Source: an uncultured Nitrososphaerota archaeon
Lineage (GTDB): Bacteria > Bacillota > Clostridia > Oscillospirales > Ruminococcaceae
Assembly (NCBI GenBank): GCA_934869045.1
Contig: CAKXAF010000060.1
Coordinates: 1 to 11,075 of the forward strand
Length of the DNA: 11,075 nt
Direction of reading: 5' to 3'
In this document: positions 1-7,074 of the stretch, piece by piece
Position numbering within the stretch: the stretch's first letter is position 1
Layout: every line of letters begins with the position of its first letter
Translations under genes and position numbers: made by a program
Notes under the pieces: generated by a model
Database searches by the model: none
The model's input: only the letters and a program-made list of their open reading frames with translations
Told to the model about the DNA's origin: nothing

Positions 1-1627
1 CCTCTGAACCGATCCAAATGCCCTGCCCCATGAGGAAGGGATAGTTGCGGACCTTTTTGGTGCATTGGATCTGGAAGCGGTGGAGAAGCTGACGGATCAC
101 CAGGTCAATCCGCTGGTCGAGAATCTCATAAAACTTGGCAATGTCACCCTTGGCCTCAATACCGATACGGGGGAGATTGATGGAGGTGAAGCTCAGGTTT
201 CCGCGACCGCAGGTCACTTCCTTGGTCCGGTCGTGGACATTGCCCATGACCCGGGTGCGGCAGCCCATGTAGGCAATCTCGGTGTTATAATCGCCGGGCT
301 TGTAGTACTGAAGATTAAAGGGGGCGTCGAGAAAGCTGAAATTGGGGAAAAGGCGCTTGGCTGAGGTGGCGATAGCCTGCTGGAACAGATCGTAGTTGGG
401 CTCTCCGGGATTGTAATTGATCCCTTCTTTGACCTTGAAGATCTGGACCGGGAAAATGGGGGTCTCACCGTCGCCGAGGCCGGCGTCCGTAGCGGAAAGA
501 AGGTTTCGGATGACCATCCGCGCTTCCGGGGAGGTGTCCGTACCGTAGTTGACCGAGGAAAATGGGACCTGGGCGCCAGCACGGGAATTCATGGTGTTCA
601 GGTTGTGAACAAAAGCTTCCATCGCCTGATAGGTAGCCTTGTCCGTTTCCACGTAAGCAGTATCCGCTGCGTAGGCATGGGCTTTGAGGGCGGTATCCGC
701 CGGGATTTCCTGAAAACCGTGCTCCTTCTGGTGGGCAGGGAGATAAGCGGCAAGAGCCTCTTTGTATTCCTCCATATTGCTGAGAGAAGGCGTCAGAGAG
801 AGATCCGTTTTCACCGCCGCGCAGAGGGCTTCCGCGTCCGCCTGGGACATCCCCGTGGAGATCCGCAGGTACTGGGCCAGAGCCTTGAAATATTCCTTCC
901 GATAGGTCTTGGCGACGCCGGGGGCCATGGAATAATCGAAGTTGGGAATACTCTGCCCACCGTGCATTTCGTTTTGGTTGGCCTGGATAGCGATGCAGGC
1001 CAAGGCAGAATAGCTGATGATGGAATTGGGTTCCCGCAGACAGCCGTGGCCGGTGAAAAAGCCGTGATGGAACAGCTTCAGCAGGTCAATCTGACAGCAG
1101 GTCTCGGTGAGCATGTAAAAATCTTTGTCGTGGATGTGGATATCGCCGTTAATATGGGCGGCGGCGATGTCCTTGGGCAGGATGTAGTTGTCCATGAAAT
1201 ACTTGGAGCCCTCGGAACCATATTTCAGCATGGTGCCCATAGCGGTGTCCGCGTCGATATTCGCGTTTTCCCGCTTGATGTCCGCATCCTTGGAGTAGGA
1301 GAAGGTCAGCTCTTTATAAATATCCATCAAATCGGCTTCGCTCTGCCGGATTTTGGCGTGCTCGGCGCGGTAGAGGATATAGGCCTTGGCAGTTTTGGCG
1401 TAATCGGCGGCAATCAGGGTTTCTTCCACCTTGTCCTGGATCTGTTCAACTGTGGGAATGCGGTTTTTGGGGAGGCTGTCGATAACGGCCTGAGTCAGCT
1501 CTCTGATTTTTTTTGCAGAAATTTTCTCATCGGAAACCGCGACGTTTGCCTTGTGAATCGCTTCTTCAATTTTTCGGGAATCGAAGGGAACAACTTCACC
1601 GCTCCGTTTCTTGATTTTTGTAAACAT
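1..1627 (-). CDS. nrdD: Anaerobic (class III) ribonucleoside-triphosphate reductase, N-terminal 542 codons, cut by left edge
   Basis: Reduces ribonucleoside triphosphates to deoxyribonucleotides under anaerobic conditions, using a glycyl radical installed by the activase NrdG. The minus strand reads open from ATG at 1627 to the window edge. Residues 1-90 look like an ATP-cone allosteric domain (start MFTKIKKRSGEVVPFDSRKI). The catalytic barrel follows with family motifs: GDIHIHDKDF (161-170), TETCCQID (174-181, cysteines 177/178), TGHGCLREPNSI (192-203), HGGQSIPNFDY (222-232) and YMGCRTRV (453-460, Cys456, probable second active-site cysteine). Family members are about 700 residues long, so the zinc site and glycyl-radical loop lie to the left, unseen. 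AGAGG ends 9 bases before the ATG. An in-frame ATG 9 bases upstream (1636) abuts that AGAGG and is less likely. The gene is transcribed away from ruvC behind a promoter with NrdR-like boxes. Identity is very secure. Confidence 0.96.
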   Translation of the reverse strand, partial: MFTKIKKRSGEVVPFDSRKIEEAIHKANVAVSDEKISAKKIRELTQAVIDSLPKNRIPTVEQIQDKVEETLIAADYAKTAKAYILYRAEHAKIRQSEADLMDIYKELTFSYSKDADIKRENANIDADTAMGTMLKYGSEGSKYFMDNYILPKDIAAAHINGDIHIHDKDFYMLTETCCQIDLLKLFHHGFFTGHGCLREPNSIISYSALACIAIQANQNEMHGGQSIPNFDYSMAPGVAKTYRKEYFKALAQYLRISTGMSQADAEALCAAVKTDLSLTPSLSNMEEYKEALAAYLPAHQKEHGFQEIPADTALKAHAYAADTAYVETDKATYQAMEAFVHNLNTMNSRAGAQVPFSSVNYGTDTSPEARMVIRNLLSATDAGLGDGETPIFPVQIFKVKEGINYNPGEPNYDLFQQAIATSAKRLFPNFSFLDAPFNLQYYKPGDYNTEIAYMGCRTRVMGNVHDRTKEVTCGRGNLSFTSINLPRIGIEAKGDIAKFYEILDQRIDLVIRQLLHRFQIQCTKKVRNYPFLMGQGIWIGSE

Positions 1628-1734
1628 CTTTCCCATCCTCTGCTCGTATAGTGGTCCGCCGGCGGCGGGAACGGCCCGTGGATAAGGCGCAAAAAAGAAG
1701 GGAGACGCAAGCTGTGCCTTTATAAAACTTGAAT

Positions 1735-1750
1735 CCCCTATATGTTGTGC
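1735..1750 (-). promoter_or_regulatory. Distal NrdR box of nrdD
   Basis: Read on the minus strand this is gcacaacatatagggg. It matches 12 of 16 positions of the NrdR consensus acaCwAtATaTwGtgt. Its start is exactly 31 bp from the second box, about three helical turns, which is the spacing known for paired NrdR operators. It lies roughly 30-45 bases downstream of the predicted transcription start. Binding by the ATP/dATP-responsive repressor NrdR is inferred; the nrdR gene is not in the window. Confidence 0.75.
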
Positions 1751-1765
1751 TTTTTGTTTCGATCC

Positions 1766-1781
1766 ACTCCGTATGTTGTAT
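1766..1781 (-). promoter_or_regulatory. Proximal NrdR box of nrdD
   Basis: Read on the minus strand this is atacaacatacggagt, matching 11 of 16 positions of the NrdR consensus. It shares the core ACAACATA with the distal box. It starts 4 bases after the -10 hexamer and so covers the predicted transcription start near 1779. A bound repressor there would block initiation. Position, shared core and 31-bp phasing together make this stronger than either match alone. Confidence 0.75.
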
Positions 1782-1785
1782 TATT

Positions 1786-1814
1786 ATCATAGCGCAAAAA
1801 GACGGGAGTGTCAA
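1786..1814 (-). promoter_or_regulatory. SigA-type promoter of nrdD
   Basis: On the minus strand, TTGACA (1814-1809) is a perfect -35 hexamer. After a 17-bp spacer comes TATGAT (1791-1786), one mismatch from TATAAT, followed by an AT-rich stretch. The predicted start near 1779 gives an nrdD leader of about 150 nt. Such a strong core promoter fits a gene that is held down by a repressor. Confidence 0.87.
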
Positions 1815-2024
1815 GGGTATTTCCGTAATTTCCTTCTGCCAAAAGAATTTTTTTGGGCGGCGGGGTTTTTATGGGCACCCTGTAATGGCTGCATATCCAT
1901 CAGCAGGCAGGCCCGTTCTGCCGCCGCCTTTTCTTCCGGCTGCGGGGCAAAAGATGCGGAATCCTTCGGCGCTTTCCGGCTGAGAAATCATCGTGGTTTT
2001 CATTTGGAACCTGGCGAAAAATAT

Positions 2025-2053
2025 TTGTCAAGACACCCGACATGTGCTATAAT
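2025..2053 (+). promoter_or_regulatory. SigA-type promoter of the ruvC operon, with extended -10
   Basis: TTGTCA (2025-2030) is one mismatch from the -35 consensus. A 17-bp spacer leads to a perfect TATAAT (2048-2053), preceded by TGC, an extended -10 element. The predicted start is near 2060, leaving a leader of about 130 nt before ruvC. No good LexA (GAAC-N4-GTTC) box overlaps it, so SOS control is not evident. Confidence 0.85.
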
Positions 2054-2173
2054 AACCTAAAAGGCCTTTCCTGATGATAAAACAACGACAGCGTTCGGGG
2101 ATTTTTGATTTCAGACTTTTTAAGGTCATGCCGTGACAGGGAAAAAGGCTTTTGGTTTCAAGGCGGCGGCGCC

Positions 2174-2180
2174 GGAAGGG
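2174..2180 (+). promoter_or_regulatory. Ribosome binding site that fixes the TTG start of ruvC
   Basis: GGAAGGG ends 10 bases before the TTG at 2191. It argues against an in-frame TTG at 2152, which would add 13 mostly basic residues (VSRRRRRKGRIF) not typical of RuvC. Confidence 0.7.
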
Positions 2181-2190
2181 AAGAATCTTT

Positions 2191-2730
2191 TTGAAAACGA
2201 GAATCCTGGGGATCGACCCCGGTTATGCCATTGTCGGATGCGGCGTAATCGAATACGACGGACGGAATTTTACAACGCTGGATTACGGCCCGATCACCAC
2301 GCCGGCGGGAATGCCGTTCGCAGACCGGATAGCCGCGATTTATGACGGGGTTGCAGGTCTGTTGGAGCTTTACCGGCCCGACGCCATGGCTGTGGAAAAG
2401 CTGTACTTCAACACAAATCAAAAGACCGCCATCGATGTGGCGCAGGCAAGAGGAGTGATCCTCCTTGCGGCACGGCAGAAGGGCGTTCCTTTTTTTGAAT
2501 ACACGCCCCTGCAGGTCAAGCAGTCGGTGGTCGGCTACGGCCGGGCGGTCAAGCAGCAGATCATCGAGATGACCACCCGGCTCTTAAACCTGAAAAAACC
2601 GCCCAAACCGGACGATGTGGCGGACGCGTTGGCCATTGCCATCTGCCACGCCCATACCGCCGGTTCGCAGGCGGCCTCTGCCCTGGCTGATGCGATTGCC
2701 AGGCAGGAAAGAAAGGATGGAACTAGATGA
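2191..2730 (+). CDS. ruvC: Crossover junction endodeoxyribonuclease RuvC
   Basis: Homodimeric nuclease that resolves Holliday junctions by paired nicks, working with RuvAB. With a TTG start at 2191 the protein is 179 residues, close to the family norm, and begins MKTRILGIDPGYAIVG as RuvC proteins do. The four metal-binding acids of the RNase H-like fold are present: Asp9 (GIDPG), Glu69 (AVEKLYF), and Asp142 and Asp145 (PDDVADALAIA). The QARGVILLAA helix (85-94) and the KQSVVGYGRAVKQQ segment (110-123) are also typical. It is the first gene of the rightward operon, about 130 nt behind the promoter. Its TGA overlaps the ruvA ATG as ATGA, which implies coupled translation. The start is inferred from the ribosome binding site and family N-terminus; an in-frame TTG at 2152 is the alternative. 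Confidence 0.95.
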   Translation: MKTRILGIDPGYAIVGCGVIEYDGRNFTTLDYGPITTPAGMPFADRIAAIYDGVAGLLELYRPDAMAVEKLYFNTNQKTAIDVAQARGVILLAARQKGVPFFEYTPLQVKQSVVGYGRAVKQQIIEMTTRLLNLKKPPKPDDVADALAIAICHAHTAGSQAASALADAIARQERKDGTR

Positions 2731-3329
2731 TATACAGCCTTCGCGGAAAGCTCCTTTCTGTGGAGCCGAATCTCGCCGTTGTGGAATGCGCCGGCGTCGG
2801 GTACGCGGTGCGAACCTCCTCTGTAACGGTTTCCCGCCTCCCTTCCCTGGGGAGCGAGACGATGCTTTACACGTATCTTCACGTGTCAGAAAACGCTATC
2901 GACCTTTTTGGGTTTGTGGATTCCAACGAGCTCAGCTGTTTTAAAATGTTGATCACCGTCACCCGGGTTGGGCCAAAGGCGGCCCTTTCGGTGCTTTCCA
3001 ACGTAACGCCGGAACGGTTTGCCCTCTGCGTGGCTTCCGGGGACGCCAAAACCATCTCCAAAGCGCCGGGCATCGGCCTGAAGACTGCCCAGCGCATCAT
3101 TTTGGAGCTTAAAGACAAAATGAGCCGGGAAGCGGCGGAAACCGGCTTCGCGGAGAGCTTTTCCGGGGAAATCCCCGCCGACGCCTCCAACGCCGGGGAG
3201 GCCATTTCGGCTCTGGTGGTTCTGGGGTATTCCCAAAGCGAGGCCGCATCGGCCGTTATGAAGCAGGATCCCGCCCTTCCGGTGGAGGAACTCATCAAGG
3301 CCGGGCTTCGCGCCCTGTCGTCCCGATAA
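2727..3329 (+). CDS. ruvA: Holliday junction branch migration complex subunit RuvA
   Basis: Forms tetramers that bind and open the four-way junction and load two RuvB rings. The 200 residues match the family length and order: an N-terminal OB fold (about 1-63, start MIYSLRGKLL), two helix-hairpin-helix motifs (TRVGPKAAL near 79-87 and APGIGLKTAQRI at 113-124) and a C-terminal three-helix domain (about 155-200, ALVVLGYSQSEA) that contacts RuvB. A variable linker (about 134-154) separates the last two. The start overlaps the ruvC stop by four bases, with AAAGGA just upstream, and ruvB follows after 15 bases. Nothing unusual was seen. Confidence 0.97.
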   Translation: MIYSLRGKLLSVEPNLAVVECAGVGYAVRTSSVTVSRLPSLGSETMLYTYLHVSENAIDLFGFVDSNELSCFKMLITVTRVGPKAALSVLSNVTPERFALCVASGDAKTISKAPGIGLKTAQRIILELKDKMSREAAETGFAESFSGEIPADASNAGEAISALVVLGYSQSEAASAVMKQDPALPVEELIKAGLRALSSR

Positions 3330-3344
3330 GAAAGCAGGTTTTCC

Positions 3345-4394
3345 ATGTTTGAATCACAAATTGACCGCGAGGAGATGGATCTGGAAAATCGCGTCACCGC
3401 CCCGGATTTTCACGGCGGCGACGATGAGGCGGAATATTCCCTGCGTCCCAAGACTCTGGCGGAATACATCGGACAGGATAAGGCCAAGGAGAATCTATCT
3501 ATTTATATTGAAGCGGCAAAGCGACGCGGCGAGGCCCTGGACCACGTCCTTCTCTACGGGCCTCCGGGACTGGGCAAAACGACCCTTTCCCAGATCATTG
3601 CCAATGAGATGAACACCGGTATTAAGGTCACCTCCGGCCCTGCCATCGAAAAGCCCGGAGATTTGGCGGCCCTGCTGACCAATCTCGCTGACGGTGACGT
3701 GCTCTTTATCGACGAGATCCACCGGCTCTCCAAGGCTGTGGAAGAGGTTCTATACCCCGCCATGGAGGACTACGCTCTGGACATCATTATTGGAAAGGGA
3801 CCTTCAGCCCGTTCCATCCGGCTGGATCTGAAAAAATTCACCCTGGTGGGCGCCACCACCCGGGCCGGGCAGCTGACATCCCCGCTGCGGGACCGGTTCG
3901 GCGTCATTCTCCGGCTGGAGCTGTATACGCCGGAGCAGCTGTGCGACATCATCGTCCGCAGCGCGGGGATTTTGGAGATCCCCTGCGACCGGGACGGCGC
4001 CATGGAGCTGGCCCGGCGCTCCCGGGGGACCCCCCGGATTGCGAACCGCCTGCTGAAGCGCGTCCGGGATTTCGCAGAGGTCATCGGCAACGGCACACTG
4101 ACCAGGGAGATCGTAGACACTGCCCTGAGCCGTCTGGAAGTAGACGAGCTGGGATTGGACAACATCGACCGCCGGCTGCTGACCATGATGATCCAAAACT
4201 ACAACGGCGGCCCCGTGGGGCTGGAGACCATGGCGGCTGTGCTGGGAGAAGAAGCCGTCACCATCGAGGACGTCTACGAGCCCTATCTGATGCAGCTGGG
4301 CTTCCTTTCCCGGACGCCTCGGGGACGCTGCGCGACTCCGTTGGCCTACCGCCATCTGGGCATCGAGCGCCCCGACGGGCAGCAGATGCTTTAA
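3345..4394 (+). CDS. ruvB: Holliday junction branch migration DNA helicase RuvB
   Basis: Hexameric AAA+ motor that pumps DNA through the RuvA-bound junction. The 349 residues carry the full set of motifs: SLRPKTLAEYIGQ (32-44), Walker A GPPGLGKTT (72-80), Walker B DEIH (123-126), sensor I GATTR (169-173), the SPLRDRFG segment (179-186) with the probable arginine finger, sensor II RGTPRIANR (227-235) and a C-terminal winged helix ending near RTPRGR (323-328). It starts 15 bases after ruvA behind a weak AGCAGG. The ruvC-ruvA-ruvB order is common in Firmicutes and suggests equal expression. All ATPase residues are intact, so it should be active. Confidence 0.98.
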   Translation: MFESQIDREEMDLENRVTAPDFHGGDDEAEYSLRPKTLAEYIGQDKAKENLSIYIEAAKRRGEALDHVLLYGPPGLGKTTLSQIIANEMNTGIKVTSGPAIEKPGDLAALLTNLADGDVLFIDEIHRLSKAVEEVLYPAMEDYALDIIIGKGPSARSIRLDLKKFTLVGATTRAGQLTSPLRDRFGVILRLELYTPEQLCDIIVRSAGILEIPCDRDGAMELARRSRGTPRIANRLLKRVRDFAEVIGNGTLTREIVDTALSRLEVDELGLDNIDRRLLTMMIQNYNGGPVGLETMAAVLGEEAVTIEDVYEPYLMQLGFLSRTPRGRCATPLAYRHLGIERPDGQQML

Positions 4395-4415
4395 TAACTG
4401 CAAGGAGAACCATTC

Positions 4416-5306
4416 ATGAGAATTGCCCAAAACTGGACCGGATATGAGATGCTGGACACCTCCGGCGGAGAAAAGCTGGAACGCTGGGGGGACGTGGTTC
4501 TGGTCCGTCCGGATCCACAGATTATCTGGGACACCCCGCGCCAGCACACCGCCTGGAAGCGTCCCCATGCCCATTATCACCGCTCGGAGAAGGGCGGCGG
4601 AAGCTGGGAAAACTTCCGTCCGTTTCCGGAGAGCTGGCCCCTTTCCTACGGGGATCTGACCTTTAAAATTTCCCCCACCGGCTTTAAGCATACCGGTCTT
4701 TTCCCGGAGCAGGCTGTAAACTGGGACCTCTTTCGGGAGCTGATCGGGAAGGCGGGGCGGCCGGTTTCGGTGCTCAATCTGTTTGCGTACACCGGCGGCG
4801 CGACCCTGGCCTGCGCGGCAGCAGGCGCTTCCGTGTGTCACGTGGACGCTTCCAAGGGCATGGTTGCCTGGGCCAAAGAAAACGCGGCGCTGTCGGGACT
4901 TGCAGAAAAGCCGGTCCGCTGGATCGTGGACGACTGTGAGAAATTCGTCACCCGGGAAATCCGCAGGGGACGGCGGTATGACGCGATTATCCTGGATCCG
5001 CCTTCCTATGGCCGCGGCCCCTCCGGCGAGGTCTGGAAGCTGGAGAACCAGGTTTACAGCCTGGTGGATCTCTGCGCCGGGGTTTTGTCGGAAAATCCGC
5101 TTTTCGTGGCGCTCAATTCCTATACCACGGGGCTTTCGCCATCGGTCATGGCCTACCTGCTGGGCGCGACGGTGGGAAAGCGGTACGGCGGCCGGGTCTC
5201 GGCCGATGAGATCGGCCTGCCGGTGACGGCTTCCGGCCTGGCGCTGCCCTGCGGCTCCACAGCCCTGTGGACCAGCAGAGACCTGGACTGCCCAAAACTC
5301 AGCTGA
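4416..5306 (+). CDS. Class I SAM-dependent methyltransferase, COG1092/RlmI-like
   Basis: A 296-residue Rossmann-fold methyltransferase that most resembles the COG1092 (Methyltrans_SAM) group, which includes 23S rRNA methyltransferases such as RlmI. Motif I is NLFAYTGGATL (121-131), the ribose-binding acid is probably Asp144 (VDAS), Asp173 is the likely adenine-side acid (VDDCEKF), and the catalytic-loop motif is DPPSYGRG (194-201). It lacks the N-terminal PUA RNA-binding domain of E. coli RlmI. Instead there are about 115 residues containing the segment GFKHTGLFPEQAVNW (89-103), a family feature. AAGGAG lies 9 bases before the ATG. It sits 21 bases after ruvB and 14 before ecfA1, so it should be co-transcribed. 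An RNA substrate is likely from the family, but the specific target cannot be read from the sequence. Confidence 0.88.
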   Translation: MRIAQNWTGYEMLDTSGGEKLERWGDVVLVRPDPQIIWDTPRQHTAWKRPHAHYHRSEKGGGSWENFRPFPESWPLSYGDLTFKISPTGFKHTGLFPEQAVNWDLFRELIGKAGRPVSVLNLFAYTGGATLACAAAGASVCHVDASKGMVAWAKENAALSGLAEKPVRWIVDDCEKFVTREIRRGRRYDAIILDPPSYGRGPSGEVWKLENQVYSLVDLCAGVLSENPLFVALNSYTTGLSPSVMAYLLGATVGKRYGGRVSADEIGLPVTASGLALPCGSTALWTSRDLDCPKLS

Positions 5307-5320
5307 TAGAAGGGGATACT

Positions 5321-6169
5321 ATGGAGAAGATTATCACCACGCAGGATCTCTTTTTTGACTACCGCAACGAGGAGGACGGGACCTCCTTTCCGGTTCTGAA
5401 GGGGATCAACCTGGAAATTGAAAAAGGGCAGTTTGTGGCGGTTCTGGGGCACAACGGCTCGGGCAAATCCACTCTGGCCAAGCACTTCAACGCCATTCTG
5501 CTGCCAACGGAGGGCAGGGTTCTGGTCGCCGGCATTGACACTGCGGAGGAGGACCGGCTTTTTGACATCCGCCAGAATGTGGGTATGGTTTTTCAGAACC
5601 CGGATAACCAGATCGTCGCTACCATCGTCGAGGAGGACGTAGCCTTTGCCCTGGAAAACATGGGGGTGGAGCCCGCTGAGATCCGCCGCCGGGTGGATGA
5701 GGCCCTGAAGCAGGTGGATATGTACGAGTACCGGGAGCATGCCCCCCACCAGCTTTCCGGCGGGCAGAAGCAGCGGGTGGCCATCGCGGGCATCCTGGCC
5801 ATGCGCCCCCAGTGCATCGTCCTGGATGAACCCACCGCAATGCTGGATCCGAAGGGCCGCCGGGAGGTCATGCGGACCATCCGGGAATTGAACCGGGAGC
5901 ATGGCACCACCGTTGTGCTGATCACCCACTATATGGACGAGGCCGCGGTGTCCGACCGGGTCGTTGTCGTAGACAATGGCGTGGTGCTCCGGGACGGGAC
6001 CCCTAAGGAGGTCTTCTCACAGGTGGAGCTGTTGAAATCTGTGGGCCTGGACGTCCCCCAGGTGACGGAGCTGATCTATGAGCTTCGCAAGGAGGGAATC
6101 GACCTCCCCCAGGACATTCTCACCGAAGACGAATGCTGCGAGGCGCTGAAAAAGCTGCTCTCAGAATAG
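5321..6169 (+). CDS. ecfA1: ECF transporter energizing ATPase EcfA1
   Basis: One of two different ATPases that power energy-coupling factor importers for vitamins and trace metals, working with EcfT and interchangeable S components. The 282 residues show Walker A GHNGSGKST (43-51), Q-loop QNPDNQ (92-97), signature LSGGQ (145-149), Walker B IVLDE (166-170) and H-loop His203. The Q-loop wording QNPDNQIVATIVEEDVAFALEN is the usual mark of EcfA1 rather than EcfA2. The C-terminal extension (about 235-282) is also typical of EcfA proteins. The ATG is chosen because AGGGG lies 5 bases upstream and the N-terminus fits; an upstream in-frame CTG would overlap the methyltransferase gene. ecfA2 follows after 38 bases. 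Both ATP sites look complete. Confidence 0.95.
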   Translation: MEKIITTQDLFFDYRNEEDGTSFPVLKGINLEIEKGQFVAVLGHNGSGKSTLAKHFNAILLPTEGRVLVAGIDTAEEDRLFDIRQNVGMVFQNPDNQIVATIVEEDVAFALENMGVEPAEIRRRVDEALKQVDMYEYREHAPHQLSGGQKQRVAIAGILAMRPQCIVLDEPTAMLDPKGRREVMRTIRELNREHGTTVVLITHYMDEAAVSDRVVVVDNGVVLRDGTPKEVFSQVELLKSVGLDVPQVTELIYELRKEGIDLPQDILTEDECCEALKKLLSE

Positions 6170-6207
6170 TCGGAATTCCATCCCAGAAGGGAAGGTTGAA
6201 CACCTTG

Positions 6208-7074
6208 ATGATAAAAATTGAGAATCTCACCTACAAATATTCCATTGGCACCCCCTTTGAGAAGGTTGCAGTGGACAATGTAAACCTGGAAATCGAGGGC
6301 GGGGAGGTCATTGGCGTTATCGGCCATACCGGTTCGGGAAAATCCACCTTGATCCAGCATCTGAACGGCCTGCTCCGTCCCACCTCCGGGACCATTTATC
6401 TGGACGGTATGGATATCTGGGCGGACAAGACCAAGCTCCGCCAAGTGCGTTTCAACGTGGGGCTGGTGTTCCAGTACCCGGAGTACCAGCTTTTTGAAGA
6501 AACGGTATACAAAGACATCGCCTTCGGCCCCCGGAACATGGGGCTTCCGGAAAAAGAGATTGACCACCGGGTCCGGGAGGCGGCGGAGTTTGCCGGCATC
6601 CGGGAGGAGTTACTGCAAAAGAGCCCCTTTGAGCTCTCCGGCGGCCAGAAGCGCCGGGTCGCCATCGCGGGAGTCATCGCGATGGAGCCCAAGGTCCTGA
6701 TTCTGGACGAGCCCACCGCCGGATTGGATCCTAAGGGACGCAATAAAATCCTCACCCAGATCAAGAAGTATCACGAACAGGTGGGAAATACCATTCTCCT
6801 GGTCTCCCACAGCATGGAAGATGTGGCCGTCTTTGCCGACAAGGTTCTGGTAATGAACAAGGCCAAGGTTTTCGCCTATGACACGGTGGAGAACGTTTTT
6901 GCCCGCAGCGAGGAGCTCAAGGCCATCCGGCTGTCAGTTCCTCAGATTACCAACGTCTTTCACCGGCTCCATGCGGAGGGTTATCCCGTCCCGGAAAACG
7001 TCTACACCGTCGCCTATGCCAAGCGAAAGCTGCTGGCTACCCTGGCAGAAAGGGGGAAGCTCCCCAATGCTTAA
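6208..7074 (+). CDS. ecfA2: ECF transporter energizing ATPase EcfA2
   Basis: Second ATPase of the ECF energizing module, pairing with EcfA1 as a heterodimer under EcfT. The 288 residues contain Walker A GHTGSGKST (39-47), Q-loop QYPEYQ (89-94), signature LSGGQ (143-147), Walker B LILDE (164-168) and H-loop His201 (SHSMED). QYPEYQLFEETVYKDIAFGP is characteristic of EcfA2. The start is slightly uncertain: AAGGGAAGG ends 12 bases before the ATG at 6208 and 9 before an in-frame TTG at 6205, which would add a single residue. Its last codons overlap the ecfT start by 8 bases, which fits the need for matched subunit amounts. Confidence 0.94.
   Translation: MIKIENLTYKYSIGTPFEKVAVDNVNLEIEGGEVIGVIGHTGSGKSTLIQHLNGLLRPTSGTIYLDGMDIWADKTKLRQVRFNVGLVFQYPEYQLFEETVYKDIAFGPRNMGLPEKEIDHRVREAAEFAGIREELLQKSPFELSGGQKRRVAIAGVIAMEPKVLILDEPTAGLDPKGRNKILTQIKKYHEQVGNTILLVSHSMEDVAVFADKVLVMNKAKVFAYDTVENVFARSEELKAIRLSVPQITNVFHRLHAEGYPVPENVYTVAYAKRKLLATLAERGKLPNA

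Larger units (their letters stand above)
1628..2190. other. Divergent intergenic region between nrdD and ruvC
   Basis: These 563 bases hold no convincing gene. They contain the nrdD leader (about 150 nt), the nrdD promoter with two NrdR-like boxes, about 210 bases with no assigned function (1815-2024), the ruvC promoter, and a ruvC leader of about 130 nt. In the nrdD leader, ATAAGGC (1682-1688) and GCCTTTAT (1716-1723) could pair with one bulged base, and CCGCCGGCGG near 1660 is self-complementary. Two tiny open frames exist, neither with a good ribosome binding site: 44 codons on the minus strand (2003 to 1869) and 20 codons on the plus strand (2074-2136). Neither resembles a known peptide. 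No riboswitch, tRNA or terminator was recognised. Confidence 0.75.

Noticed and set aside
605..1651. A 348-codon open frame on the plus strand opposite nrdD
   Set aside because: It lies wholly antisense to nrdD, whose protein is highly conserved. Its translation resembles no family and it has no ribosome binding site. It is a by-product of the codon use of nrdD.
2083..2097. CAAC-N6-GTTCG near the ruvC transcription start as a possible LexA box
   Set aside because: The Firmicutes LexA site needs GAAC-N4-GTTC. The spacing here is wrong and the left arm is mismatched.
2074..2136. A 20-codon frame (start MIKQRQRSGIF) in the ruvC leader as a possible leader peptide
   Set aside because: There is no clear ribosome binding site, no regulatory run of a single amino acid and no following terminator-type hairpin. 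A frame this short is expected by chance.
2152..2190. TTG at 2152 as the start of ruvC
   Set aside because: It would add a basic extension unlike RuvC N-termini, and the ribosome binding site at 2174-2180 would then lie inside the gene.
3804..4841. A 345-codon minus-strand open frame across ruvB and the methyltransferase gene
   Set aside because: It is antisense to two clearly conserved genes. Its composition is rich in Gly, Gln, Pro and Arg, as expected for a mirror frame of GC-rich coding DNA.
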